This document shows, one piece after another, positions 8,525-18,759 of a DNA stretch of 64,000 nucleotides (positions within the stretch are counted from its first letter, which is position 1; each line of letters opens with the position of its first letter). This stretch comes from Botryococcus braunii (lineage: Eukaryota; Chlorophyta; Trebouxiophyceae): the NCBI GenBank assembly GCA_002005505.1, contig KV908518.1, forward strand, positions 251,465-315,464. The letters are read 5' to 3'. The notes beneath the pieces were generated by a model, which ran no database searches, was not told the origin of the DNA, and saw nothing but the letters and a program-made list of their open reading frames with translations. Made by a program: the position numbers and the translations under genes.

Positions 8525-11500
8525 TCATTTGGCTCGTTCGGATCGTACAGAGTGCGGCCGCGTTCGCCAGTGAGTGGCTTGTGATCTACAATGCCACCAC
8601 ACCCGGGATCCACGATACATCCACACCCATGTCCTTAACAATTGTGCTAGAGTATAAGCATCAGCATTCATTGTTGTAGCAGCAAAATGAGCACACTTGT
8701 TAAGCCTATCCACGACAAATCAAATAGCATCGTTTCCACTTGGGGTCTGTGGGAGGTTGCTAATAAAGTCCATAGACACACTTTGCCACTTCCTTGCTGG
8801 TATTTGTAAGGGGTGAAGAAGACCAGCAGGCAAAGTATTCCGAGCCTTGACTCGTTGACAAGAGTCACAATGAGCAACATAGGCTTTGACATCCTCATAC
8901 ATTCCCGGCCAGTACCATTCCCTTGTTACAAGCTCGTACATGCGAGTTACTCCAGGGTGACCAACATGAGGTGGATCATGTAAAGCTTCCAAAATTCCAC
9001 GTCGTAGGTTCTCCACGACAAGTTCCCCATCTTTCCTTTCCTCAAACAATGCAGGAACATATTTCCGTCCATTCCTCTCCCAAAAGCCTCCCTTTAGACT
9101 AACCTTCCTTCTATTCGCACGCGCTGCCAACCACGGATCGTATGTGTAAGCCTTCTCAAGTTTGCCAAGTAGGGATTCGTACCCATCGGTCTCGCGGGTA
9201 AGCTCACTCGGGCTGGCCAACCCGATTTGCTCCATCGTGCCGAGGGAGCTTGGGGTCTCGTGAGCGGGCCCCGGGAGCGTGACCTTGGGGACCTTGCGGA
9301 CCCGAGCTGTGAGGGTACCCTCGACATCCCGGCTGGAGGGGGTGAGGGAGTCCGGACTGGTGCGCCGACGCTTGCGCCGGAGGGCAGCCCCGGCCACAGC
9401 AGCCCCATTGTCCCTCCCCCCAGGTCCAGGGTGTTGAGTGAAGTGACACCTGGAGAGCGGATCCGCAATGTTGGTCTTGCCCGGTTCCCATACCCATTCA
9501 ATCTCAAACTCCTGCAGGCGCTCGGCCCACCGAGCCCTCCGAGGACTAAGCCCCACCTGTTGACCCAAGAAGGTGTTGCACTTGTGATCCGTCACCACCG
9601 TTACTGGCTTACCTAACAAATAACACCTCCATTCCGTGAGAGCATACACTACAGCCAATAACTCCCGTTCCGTGGCACTGTAGTTCCTCTCGCTTGCTCC
9701 CAACTTTTTACTGAAATACGCACAAACCTTCCCATCTTGAAATAGCACAGCTCCCACGCCGTAATCGCATGCATCGCACACTACCTTAAATGGCCGACGT
9801 ACGTCCGGGAGTGTTAAGATAGGGGCACTTACCAAAGCTTCCTTTATGTTGTCAAATGCTTCCTGTTGTTCCTGTCCCCACTTCCAAGGTGCTTTTGCCC
9901 CAGAGAGAGCTGTCAATGGGGTTGCCAGGATACTGTAGTTCTGAATAAACTTTCGAAAGTAATTAGACAACCCAAGAAACCTCCTAACTTCCGTTACGTT
10001 TGTGGGCGTAGGCCACTCCTGCACCACCTTGACTTTATCCATATCCACTTCCAACCCATTTTCCCCAATGATGTGTCCCAAGTATTTCAATTGTTTCTCA
10101 AAGAAAGAGCATTTGACAAGTTTTGCCAGGAGTTGATGTTCGCGTAGACGGGTGAAAACTCTGTCCAACTGCAGAAGGTGTTCCTCTTCCGTTTTGCTAT
10201 AAATGAGCACATCATCCAAGTATACAACCAAAAAGCCTTCCCTTATAAAGTCGTGAAAAACCTCATTCATAAGCCGTTGAAATGTCGCGGGCGCGTTGGT
10301 CAAACCAAAGGGAAGTACAAGAAATTCGTACAAGCCAAAAGGGGTCCTGAAGGCAGTTTTAGGCACATCCTCCTTGCGAAGTCGCACTTGATGGTACCCA
10401 GACAACAAGTCCAAGCTCGAAAACACCTTGGCTCCCTTAAGCCTATCCAACAGATCGTCAATTCTGGGGAGAGGGTACCTATCCGAGATGGTAATTTTAT
10501 TCAGGGGACGGTAGTCTATTACCATACGCAAACTTCCATCCTTCTTTCTAACAAACAAAACAGGTGATGCAAATGGTGAGCAACTTGGCCTGATCAATCC
10601 CAATTTTAACAACTCATCAACCGTTTTTTCGCATTCCGCAAGCTCACTTGGAGCAAGACGGTACGCGGGCCTATTGGGGGGCCGATGTCCTTCTTCCAAA
10701 TTTATTGTGTGAAACACTTCCCGCTCCGGGGGTAACCCCGGGAGTTGTTTTGCAAACAAGTCCTCATTTGCAAGTAACAAGTCTTTCAGGGCCTGTGGCT
10801 TGCCTTCCAACATGTCATTTATTTGATGAGTGAAAGTCATACCGGTACTACTGGGGGGTTTTGTGACGACGGGGGTGTCGTCCATAGATTTGTCGGTGTC
10901 CGCCAGGTCGGCCTCACTTGAGGCGTCCTCCCCGGTGATGTCCACCAGTTCAGCCTGCTCATTCAAAAGCACAGTATACAAACAAACCTTCCAAACATCT
11001 TGACCCTTCCATCCTTTTCCATTCCTATCCCTCCTTCCTTCCTTCCTCTCTTGTGCTTGTAAACCCCAGACAACTTTTGGCCCCACTGGCAACGATGAAT
11101 TTGCGTGTTTTAGGGTGACCCACTTTCCATTATGTCTAAATTGAGCAGCCTTCACACAAAAATCAATTGAGACTCCTCTTTCTTCCATCCAGTCCTGCCC
11201 CAAAATCATGTCTACCCCATCAATCATGGCAGGGCTTACAATGAAGTTGTGACGGGAAGTTATACCAGGCTTGAGTGTAAACGACACATCTACCGTTCCT
11301 TTCGTATCGGACACACTGCCATCAGCAAGAGTCACGGATATGCATGCGGGTTTGTATCGCACCCCTAGCCCTTGCAAAGTATCACTTTTAATAAACGAAT
11401 GAGATGCCCCACTATCAAACAACACTGAAAGGATTTTCCCCTTAACATTCGCCGGAAAGGTCATAGCTAGCGGAGAGTCAGTAGTAACACTTCCCATGGT

Positions 11501-11830
11501 GAGTGTGGGTCTTGGGGGAACCACACAACATACAAAAGAGAATGGGTATACACTAGTTTGACCATTCATGTCCACCGCCTGTCCCTTCCTTCCTGAACAC
11601 ACTTCCACAATCCTTCCTTGCATACGGTGAGCATAGAGACTCTTACTTTTCCAAGTTTTCCTTCCCACAATGAAACAACAAGTGAGGGACGGGTTGCACC
11701 TTTGTTCCCATAAAAACTTGGAAATCTCAGATTCAGCCTTCCTAACATTTGGCACCACAAGGTTCACCCCTTCCTTTCCCAAATTGGAGGCCACAAGAGA
11801 GTGCAAAACATGCAAGCAAGTGGCATCCAT
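8525..11830 (-). pseudogene. pol: B1 Pol: protease-RT-RNase H-integrase N-terminus, stopped and truncated
   Basis: Starts at ATG 11830, 11 nt after the gag stop and in a different frame. An open run of 1036 residues contains protease (DSGASHSF near 138), reverse transcriptase with YLDD near 535, RNase H (CDACDYGVG near 688), and the integrase HHCC finger (HVGHPG near 950, CDSCQR near 990) up to the first core aspartate (SMDFIS). A TGA stands where related elements have the Trp of DAIW. The frame then continues about 30 residues (VVDRLNKCAHFAATT ... LAQLLRT) and loses homology, so the second Asp and the Glu of the DDE triad and any chromodomain are absent. It cannot make a working integrase. 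B3 has the same stop and the same truncation. Confidence 0.9.
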
Positions 11831-11841
11831 GGCTTCAGAAT

Positions 11842-13050
11842 TTACTTTTGAGGATTATGCCCCGGCCCTTTTCCCTTCCAATGTGCTCCCCGGCCACCAC
11901 GGCCCTTCCACTGCCCACCTCGAGCTTGATTAGAGGGGAAAGGAGGAGGTGGAGGCAATTGACTGTCGCGCCTGCTCTTCCTTTGCAAGTAGTCCCGCTT
12001 GGCCTGACATTGCCATTGCTCGTGACCAAAGTTTTTGCAGAAATAACACTGGCGCTCGGAGGGGACGCTTGTCCGAGAATCTAACTTCCCACCAACGTTG
12101 TGTCCGACGGCTCCAAGCACAGGCCCCTGGGTGAATCCCGGAAAGTATGCCGGCGTGCTTGTTGGAGTCCTCTTCACAACGTTGAGAACCTTCCTTCCTT
12201 CCTGTCCCCTCAGCATCCCCCCTGATTTTAAGTTGCTTTCATATTGCACCACATAAGTGCACAATGAGTCGAGGCTTGTGAACCTGACACCAGTTTGAGG
12301 GTTAACTGTGCAAGCAACTCTAATAGGAGCATTCAGGCCTTTGAGGAACATATATATTTTATCGTTTTCGCAGATGTCATATTCGGTTTCTACATCACTC
12401 AACAAGGAAATAAACCTTTCTATGTATCTTTCAACGCTTTCTTGCCCTTGATAAACATGGTCTAATTTTTGCCGGGCAGCCATAACCAAATCGGTAGAGT
12501 CGTATCGATTTCCCATAAAATTTTTAAAGTCTTCCCATGTTGGCTCTGTTTGACCTCCTTCCCTTTCCTTCCTTTTGAGGTATGTCCCCCACACCTTTGT
12601 AGGTCGCTCCTCCATACATTGCAGCGCGACTGCCACCCACTTGTCCCTTGACACATTTGAAATGTTCACATATGATTCCACCTTACTAGCAAAGAATTGG
12701 AAGCTTCCTCTTTTTCCTGTAAACATGGCTGGTGTAGGCACACGCACGACGTTAGTGGTGGATGACGTCCGCTTGGATGCTCGTTCTCCCTCCAAGGCCT
12801 CAATCCGCTTCAATAACCGTAGAATTAGGGATTTAGTCTTATTTTTCTTCAAGGGTGTCTTCAAAGGAGTGGGTTTGGGTTTCGTTTTGGGTGTGGTCGG
12901 TTTGGGCGATGGGGCCAATTGCAATTCCGTTTCGGACTCTTCCAAAAGATCATCGACTTCAATACCTTCCTTTTCCAAACCTTCCAAAATTTCTTTCTCT
13001 TTAAGGGGGAGACCGGAGTACTTGTTTCCTTTCCGTTTAACCGCCATCAT
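11842..13050 (-). CDS. gag: B1 Gag (capsid plus nucleocapsid)
   Basis: Structural protein that would form the virus-like particle and bind element RNA. The likely start is the ATG at 13050 (MMAVKRKG); an open frame extends slightly upstream without a better start. The first ~115 residues are charged and P/K/T-rich (repeated TPKTKPKPTPLK). The capsid-like retrotransposon-gag region spans about 120-300 (WEDFKNFMGNRYDSTD ... SVERYIERFISLLSDVE), and a CCHC knuckle CYFCKNFGHEQWQC lies near 345. The C-terminus is rich in G, K and R (GQWKGRGGRG), giving RNA-binding character. No internal stop. Close homologue in B3 and more distant ones in I and J. Confidence 0.88.
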   Translation of the reverse strand: MMAVKRKGNKYSGLPLKEKEILEGLEKEGIEVDDLLEESETELQLAPSPKPTTPKTKPKPTPLKTPLKKNKTKSLILRLLKRIEALEGERASKRTSSTTNVVRVPTPAMFTGKRGSFQFFASKVESYVNISNVSRDKWVAVALQCMEERPTKVWGTYLKRKEREGGQTEPTWEDFKNFMGNRYDSTDLVMAARQKLDHVYQGQESVERYIERFISLLSDVETEYDICENDKIYMFLKGLNAPIRVACTVNPQTGVRFTSLDSLCTYVVQYESNLKSGGMLRGQEGRKVLNVVKRTPTSTPAYFPGFTQGPVLGAVGHNVGGKLDSRTSVPSERQCYFCKNFGHEQWQCQAKRDYLQRKSRRDSQLPPPPPFPSNQARGGQWKGRGGRGAHWKGKGPGHNPQK

Positions 13051-13117
13051 GTTGCAATGGAACAATGCAATTACAACCTTCCCTACGTCTCCCTTCGGTT
13101 CGAGGCTCTAACCGCCT

Positions 13118-13128
13118 CGCCGATACCA
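13118..13128 (-). promoter_or_regulatory. B1 primer-binding site
   Basis: TGGTATCGGCG on the element strand, one base after the 5' LTR. It begins with TGG, complementary to a tRNA 3' CCA. The first seven bases match the usual initiator-tRNA-Met site but the rest do not. Confidence 0.75.
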
Positions 13129-13129
13129 A

Positions 13130-13579
13130 TTTAACGAAGTGAGACGTGTAACTAAGATTTATAACAAGCTAAGCAAGGGTATCAGGCAAGGGTGACACCG
13201 AAGGTAGAAATCGAAGTTCCAATCCGTTACAAGTTCGCAGCCCTCCTCACGCAGGTCGTCCGAGTCTCCAAAGAACAATATATAATGAACAATGAAGAGA
13301 ATGCTAGATGTCTCACTCGTAGCAGCAAACCCAAAGACAATGATCGCCACCCGAGTTCCTAGTCCACCTATGCGCGGATCCCGCTACGTCGTCCCTCTAC
13401 GAGATGCTCTCGCGAGCATAACGATATGGATGACAAGAGGAGACCCACTAGGATATTACAGTCATTTTCCTACACACAAGGACAACGAGATCTACTCGTA
13501 TCCCAAAGGGCACGAAGAAACATGAACTACGCGCACATCCTACGTGAGACGCGTCGCGCTGACGCGGCACCTCACTACA
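13130..13579 (-). repeat. 5' LTR of B1
   Basis: 450 bp, apparently identical to 7373-7822. It carries the B1-specific variants ATGATCGCCACC, GGATCCCGC and CATAACGATATGGATGACAAG, as does its partner. Confidence 0.9.
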
Positions 13580-13582
13580 TAC

Positions 13583-13740
13583 GTTGTGCCGGGGGATCGA
13601 ACCCTCGACCGACTCGACCCAGAGTCGCGGTTCTAACCGATCGGCTAAAAGTACCAAGGTAATTGTGCGATTAATCGCCCGCTTATGTATCCGAGCCGGA
13701 TCGGGATGCCCAGGCCCGATCCGCTCCTCTCCGCACTACA
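13583..13740 (-). repeat. 3' LTR of TRIM-a, tRNA-like
   Basis: 158 bp. On the element strand it contains TAGCCGATCGGTTAGA (13632-13647, A-box-like) and GGTTCGATCC (13594-13603, a B-box match), 43 nt apart. Between them is a CGACTC/GAGTCG stem at the anticodon-arm position. It also has a 9-bp stem CGGATCGGG...CCCGATCCG and the palindrome GCGATTAATCGC. Confidence 0.85.
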
Positions 13741-14034
13741 TCTCCCCCCACCTAAGAACCGAGCGTCCTCGCTCGTATTCCACTCTAGGTAAGGAGGCAG
13801 CGGCCCGATTGGCCGCCCGGGAAGGAGATATACCGCGCTTACATCCCGCGATTATCGCCACCGATCACCGAATCCCCCCCTTTGCACTGTGCCTGATCAC
13901 GTGGCCACTCCCGTGGGGCCTCAAACACGTGCACCAAGCACCTTCGATCGATATGGGCCCATCTCAGACTCGCGCTCATACCCGAGGCGATTTACCATGA
14001 AAAATGGCCCATCAACCAGATCGCCGATACCATA

Positions 14035-14193
14035 TGTTGTGCCGGGGGATCGAACCCTCGACCGACTCGACCCAGAGTCGCGGTTCTAACCGATCGGCTA
14101 AAAGTACCAAGGTAATTGTGCGATTAATCGCCCGCTTATGTATCCGAGCCGGATCGGGATGCCCAGGCCCGATCCGCTCCTCTCCGCACTACA
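14035..14193 (-). repeat. 5' LTR of TRIM-a, tRNA-like
   Basis: 159 bp, equivalent to the 3' LTR with a 453-bp offset. A-box-like 14085-14100, B-box-like 14047-14056. A TTTTT run on the element strand lies at 14000-14004, downstream of the PBS, and would terminate RNA polymerase III. Confidence 0.85.
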
Positions 14194-14835
14194 TCTTCCG
14201 AAAGTGGAAGAATACAGAGAGAGTCACGGGCTCCCGCCATTGCCTCCCAAGGGCACGACTCCTAGGGTCCACCCTTAGGGTCCCGTCGACCGGTTGGCCC
14301 TCCTTGGAGGGGTCTCTCTGTATGGCCATATGGACTTTGGATAGGCTAGGGTAAGGCTGCCTTACCCGGTAGGGTTGACCATGGGTCCCTTACCTGGATA
14401 GATTTTTGTGCACATTAGGTGTATGGCCTTTTCACTTCACTACCACACCTGATCAATATGGTGCAATACTGGCGTAATACTGGACTATATGTGGAAATTG
14501 GACTCCGCTTGGACTCTGGACTTTTGGACATCTGGACTTTTAGCTCTGCCCTTGTGTCTCATTTTGGCTGTTCATCATGTGGACTTTCGTTTTTCTTTCA
14601 GTGTTTTGTCTTTTGTTCTGTTAGTCATGCCTGATCCTTGTTGTTATTGCATTATGGTGGGGACCCCGATACGCAGCATTCGGCTGGGGTCTGGCAACAC
14701 GGGAGGCGGGTTGCCCGTAGGTCTAAGTCTGAGTCTCCGCATGTTGGAAGGTCTTTCTGTTCCTTTGTTTGCCTTGTCTGTTTGTTGTTGCGCTCTGCCT
14801 TCTGCGCGGGGACGCACAGGAATAAGGGGGGAGTA
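14194..14835 (+). other. 3' internal region of B2 (truncated Gypsy B copy)
   Basis: From about 14200 this is the reverse complement of B1's 3' noncoding region, in plus orientation, cut on the left by TRIM-a. It keeps the GACCCCG...TGGGGTC hairpin (14662-14668 with 14685-14691) and the polypurine tract AATAAGGGGGGAGTA before 14836. No gene. Confidence 0.8.
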
Positions 14836-15285
14836 TGTAGTGAGGTGCCGCGTCAGCGCGACGCGTCTCACGTAGGATGTGCGCGTAGTTCATGTTTCTT
14901 CGTGCCCTTTGGGATACGAGTAGATCTCGTTGTCCTTGTGTGTAGGAAAATGACTGTAATATCCTAGTGGGTCTCCTCTCGTCATCCATATCGCTATGCT
15001 CGCGAGAGCATCTCGTAGAGGGACGACGTAGCCGGATCCGCGCATAGGTGGACTAGGAACTCGGGTGGTTATCATTGTCTTTGGGTTTGCTGCTACGAGT
15101 GAGACATCTAGCATTCTCTACATTGTTCATTATATATTGTTCTTTGGAGACTCGGACGACCTGCGTGAGGAGGGCTGCGAACTTGTAACGGATTGGAACT
15201 TCGATTCCTACCTTCGGTGTCACCCTTGCCTGAAACCCTTGCTTAGCTTATCATAAATCTTAGTTACACGTCTCACTTCGTTAAA
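14836..15285 (+). repeat. LTR of B2
   Basis: 450 bp, TGTAGTGAGG...CTTCGTTAAA. It shares diagnostic bases with the B3 LTRs (GTGGTTATCATTG, TAGCCGGATCC) rather than with B1, so B2 and B3 form one subfamily. It is followed by unrelated sequence of element I. Confidence 0.88.
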
Positions 15286-15358
15286 AGAGGTGTATTCCAA
15301 CTTCCCAAGGACTTCTGAACAAGAAAAGTTAAATATGAAAAACAAATTTCATTCATGA

Positions 15359-16597
15359 CTAATCTTGTTTAGGGCCCTTGCCCTTCCCTTTCCCTTTCCA
15401 ATGTTTTCCCTTGTTAAATCCCTTAGGCCCAATGTGTGAGGGAGGTGAAACACCTTGCAGTGGTGCTGCCACTGGTTGATTGTTTCCTTGCCTCGGATAG
15501 AATCCAGGCTGAAAATTTGATGGGGTGTGCCCACTAGCTTGAGCTTTGGCAGCTAGATATTGCTTTTTAGCAACACACTGCCATGACTCGTGGCCTAGTT
15601 TATGACAAAAATAGCATTCCCTATCCTTTGGAATAGAGGTTCTAGAATCAATTTTTCTCCCGGACCCAAAAGGGGGTGCTCCCACCAAACCCAAGGAAGG
15701 TGGTGCAGGGGGCTGTTGTTCCACCACTCCTGCTGCCACTTGAGGTGTCTGGGTGTAGACCCTCTTCCTCTTGGGTCCCTGTGCATCCACATATGTGCTT
15801 TTGAGACTTGCCTCATATTTAACAACATAAGTGCAAATGTCTTCCAGATCAGTGAAAGGACTGCCTGTTGCAGGGTTCACAGTGCATGCAAGTTTGAGAG
15901 GAGTATTAAGACCCTTGGTAAAAAGATGTAACTGGTCTTGCATGGCTATTTGATAGTCAACCTCTACATCTGCTAAGAGAGACATGAATCTTTCAATATA
16001 TCTCTCAACAGTCTCATTTCCTTGAAAGACTTTGTCTAATTTTGCCCTGGCAATGGCCACTGTGTCTGTGGAATCATATCTTTTAACCATAAAAGTTTTA
16101 AAATCCTTCCATTCCAATGTATGCTCATGTATCCCTTCCTTTTCTAGTTTCCTTACATGTGTATCCCAAACTTTTGTGGGTCTTTCTTCCATCAATTGCA
16201 CTCCCAAGGCCACCCACTTTCCTGCAGGCACATTGGTTAGTTTTGCATAGCCTTCCAACTTCCTTGCAAAATAGCAAAAAGATCCCCTCTTTCCCGAAAA
16301 CAAAGAAGGAGGAGTTGCTCTTACTTGTCCACTAGGGCGAGGAGTCTCCTCCACCCCATCCCCTCCAACTTGCCTTTCGGCAAGAAGCTTTTCCTTAAAT
16401 TCCATAAATAACTGCTCCTTTATTTTATTAGTCAACTTGATCTTCTTTGTCTTTGGTGTGGACGGAGCGGGCGACGGATCGCGAGATGCCCCCTCCATCA
16501 AGTCCTCAACCAGCTCCCCTGAGCTTTCCAACGCTTCCAAAAGTTCTCTTTCTTCCGAAGAAAGGTTTTTAAACTTCCCAGAAGAGGGCGGTGCCAT
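15359..16597 (-). CDS. gag: Gag of Gypsy element I
   Basis: A 412-residue open frame from a true ATG at 16597. N-terminal acidic/charged region (SSEERELLEALESSGELVEDLMEG), capsid region about 110-270 (WKDFKTFMVKRYDSTDT ... TVERYIERFMSLLADVEVDY), and CCHC knuckle CYFCHKLGHESWQC near 330. The tail is G/K-rich (GKHWKGKGKGKG). It is a distant homologue of B1 gag with the same order of motifs. No pol follows: about 75 bp beyond the stop the element is cut by B2. Untranslated region and PBS lie upstream (to 16713). Confidence 0.88.
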   Translation of the reverse strand: MAPPSSGKFKNLSSEERELLEALESSGELVEDLMEGASRDPSPAPSTPKTKKIKLTNKIKEQLFMEFKEKLLAERQVGGDGVEETPRPSGQVRATPPSLFSGKRGSFCYFARKLEGYAKLTNVPAGKWVALGVQLMEERPTKVWDTHVRKLEKEGIHEHTLEWKDFKTFMVKRYDSTDTVAIARAKLDKVFQGNETVERYIERFMSLLADVEVDYQIAMQDQLHLFTKGLNTPLKLACTVNPATGSPFTDLEDICTYVVKYEASLKSTYVDAQGPKRKRVYTQTPQVAAGVVEQQPPAPPSLGLVGAPPFGSGRKIDSRTSIPKDRECYFCHKLGHESWQCVAKKQYLAAKAQASGHTPSNFQPGFYPRQGNNQPVAAPLQGVSPPSHIGPKGFNKGKHWKGKGKGKGPKQD

Positions 16598-16702
16598 CTA
16601 CGGCCCACATATGAGAGTTAGGACCTTCCATCGAACGATCTCCCTCCTACGACTTTCCTCCTTCCACCACGCGAAAGACTTTCAGAGAACAATTCGGCAT
16701 CT

Positions 16703-16713
16703 CGCCGATACCA
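16703..16713 (-). promoter_or_regulatory. Primer-binding site of element I
   Basis: TGGTATCGGCG on the element strand, two bases after the LTR end (…CATTCTACGACA). Same PBS as B, D, H and the TRIMs. Confidence 0.7.
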
Positions 16714-16715
16714 GA

Positions 16716-17184
16716 TGTCGTAGAATGCACAAAGTTAGAGAGAATTTCCAAGTTGTGGGAGAGAGAGAGAGACAAGGCCGGATGGCCGACAAGTTGGACG
16801 CTCTTTCCAATTACGAGTAACCCCCACCTCACGGAGCTTCCACTCCCTACTTGTGGTCTACTAAGCTTCCAAATTACCTGAGTGCGTGTCTTCCCGTGGC
16901 TTACGTCTCTATCCGTTCCTTCCCGTGGTTCGCGATCGTGTGTTCACGTTCCTCCAATGGTAGCGCACTAGTCCACCAAACCTCTACAATAGTATCTAGA
17001 AAATATCCTAGAATCCTACTATGAGAGTAACGTCCATAACTATCCAATGGAATTCGACGGCTAGGAAGCCAAGGCTAGACGCTAGGCACGTGCGTACTCG
17101 CGTTGCTCGTACGACATGTGCGCCACATGTGCGCCTAGGCTAGGGGGTAAGGGAAATGTCCAGAAATGCCGGGAAATCCCTACA
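16716..17184 (-). repeat. 5' LTR of element I (right edge uncertain)
   Basis: The plus-strand left end TGTCGTAGAATG is fixed by the adjacent PBS. The other end is taken at CCCTACA (17184), giving TGTAGGG...CTACGACA termini, because Copia E coding sequence begins shortly after. There is no second copy for comparison, so the 469-bp length is an estimate. Confidence 0.5.
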
Positions 17185-18012
17185 TTCCATTACATTCCAC
17201 AAGCAGCCTGGGTGCGCGCTCCATTGATGGGGGTGTTCCACAAGTCACCAACCACACCAGTGTTGAGGGTCATGTCTCAGACCCTCACTTAGAGCCAGTG
17301 GAATTTGATTTCCTGGCTGCCGGTATTCCCCACTCACCTGCTGGTTTGTTTGGAGGGAGGTATCCTGAGAGAAAACGTAATACAATATACACACCAGAAA
17401 CACACCAAACAAACACATTCTCAAATTTCTGTGGATATGTACAAGTGCAGAAAGACACAGTAATTGTTGAACCAGCCACATATGTAGAAGCAATAAATTC
17501 CCCTGAAGCTGACAAATGGGTACAAGCCATGGATGAGGAAATGAAATCACTCAAAGCATTGGGCACATGGTCATATGTGGTGGTGGACAACAAAGAATTC
17601 AAGAAGGCCTAGCCAGTCAAACGGGTGTACAAAGTGAAACTGTCTGAACTTGGGGAAGTGGAACGGTTCAAGGCAAGGCTGGTAGCAAAAGGCTTTAAGC
17701 AAATTTATGCGGTTGATTATACTGAAGTGTATGCCCCAGTTTCCAAACACTCAACACTAAGATATTTGCTGTCCCTAGCAGTGACCAGGGACATGAGAGT
17801 TCATCAAATGGATGTGAGCACTGCCTTCCTGCATGGGGATTTGGCAGAGGACGTTAAAGTCAAACAACCTGAAGGGTATCATGTGGGTGGGCCCAACACT
17901 GTTTGTCAATTGCACAAGGCACTGTATGGGTTGAAACAAGCTCCACGCGCATGGTACGTAACGATAAGCTCCTATCTGAAATCTGCTGGTTTTGTAATTT
18001 CAGATGCAGATC
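17185..18012 (+). pseudogene. Copia E Pol fragment: linker and RT N-terminus
   Basis: Encodes the region before and into Copia reverse transcriptase (EAINSPEADKWVQAMDEEM; RFKARLVAKGFKQ; QMDVSTAFLHGDL; LYGLKQAPRAWY). One in-frame TAG after EFKKA (about 17610) interrupts it, and PVKRVYKVKL continues in the same frame after it. It is cut by the LTR of F at 18013. The stop plus two large insertions make it non-functional. Confidence 0.88.
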
Positions 18013-18741
18013 TGTAAACTTCTGAGTTTGGCGTTCCCTGTATGACCCGGCACGAGGGTGTTTAGCCCGGCGACACTCTTGTTGTTTGTCGAGTAACAAG
18101 CAGTGACGACTTTGAATGAGATGACTTGACTGGCCACAGTTAAGTAACAAACACCCGAAGTGCTTTTGATGTCCCAATCAAGTCTTACAATGCTTATGCT
18201 CTCTCTCATCACTCAGCAATTCAAACTACTCTATCTACGAAGTTACTGATAGTCTGCATTACCGATGTCCGATGAGCTAAGCAGTAGCACCTTTCTATTA
18301 CACATTATCTAGACCCTTTCTTAATCCATTGTTCTTGCGTAATTGATGTCCTAACAACGGTTTACCTGTATGACCCGGCACGAGGGTGTTTAGCCCGGCG
18401 ACACTCTTGTTGTTTGTCGAGTAACAAGCAGTGACGACTTTGAATGAGATGACTTGACTGGCCACAGTTAAGTAACAAACACCCGAAGTGCTTTTGATGT
18501 CCCAATCAAGTGCCTCATTCTTTCGAGCCAGGCGCATATAGCCTTTCGAGCAAACCGTGTCTGATTACCTCATTCTCCCTTATCAACATCAGATTGGTCT
18601 AGATTGATTATGGCAGAACTCCTAGGTTCTGCCACCTATTACTCATTCTAATAAAATGTTCTCACTGGTAATTGAATCTGATCTGGCCATCATTACTCTT
18701 CTGAGGGAAAGGCACCAAAATGTTCCTTCACTATTATAACA
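18013..18741 (-). repeat. 3' LTR of Copia F with internal 147-bp duplication
   Basis: 729 bp. Plus-strand ends TGTAAACTT...TATAACA. It contains the same 147-bp unit twice, at 18037-18183 and 18365-18511 (period 328), each starting CCTGTATGACCC and ending CCCAATCAAGT. The units contain internal complementarity (GGGTGTTT with AAACACCC). Confidence 0.9.
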
Positions 18742-18759
18742 CTTCCCCTTGCCTTTTCC

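Larger units (their letters stand above)
7373..13579 (-). mobile_element. Full-length Gypsy element B1 (defective integrase)
   Basis: A 6.2-kb minus-strand element: 5' LTR 13130-13579, PBS 13118-13128, gag, pol, polypurine tract, 3' LTR 7373-7822. The two 450-bp LTRs look identical by eye, including positions where B2/B3 LTRs differ, so the insertion should be recent. The 5-bp flanks (TTACA left, TACGT right) do not form a target-site duplication, suggesting recombination or rearrangement at one side after insertion. Confidence 0.9.
13583..14193 (-). mobile_element. Complete TRIM element with tRNA-like LTRs (TRIM-a)
   Basis: A 611-bp non-coding LTR element on the minus strand: 5' LTR 14035-14193, two-base spacer, PBS TGGTATCGGCG, about 294 bp internal, polypurine tract GGTGGGGGGAGA at 13741-13754, 3' LTR 13583-13740. 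LTR termini on the element strand are TGTAGTG...CACAACA, near-perfect inverted repeats. The first base of the plus-left end is missing and I find no target-site duplication. Short ORFs inside (for example 13584-14000) cross LTR boundaries and are not genes. It must move with proteins from another element; its PBS is the one used by B, D, H and I. Confidence 0.88.

Noticed and set aside
7368..13584. Target-site duplication for B1
   Set aside because: Left flank TTACA and right flank TACGT do not match. The neighbours are other element ends, so the original flank is probably lost.
13583..13740. Calling the tRNA-like stretch a functional tRNA gene
   Set aside because: The acceptor stem is not complementary at its 5' side, the T-stem is only partly paired, and the sequence lies inside an LTR repeated five times.
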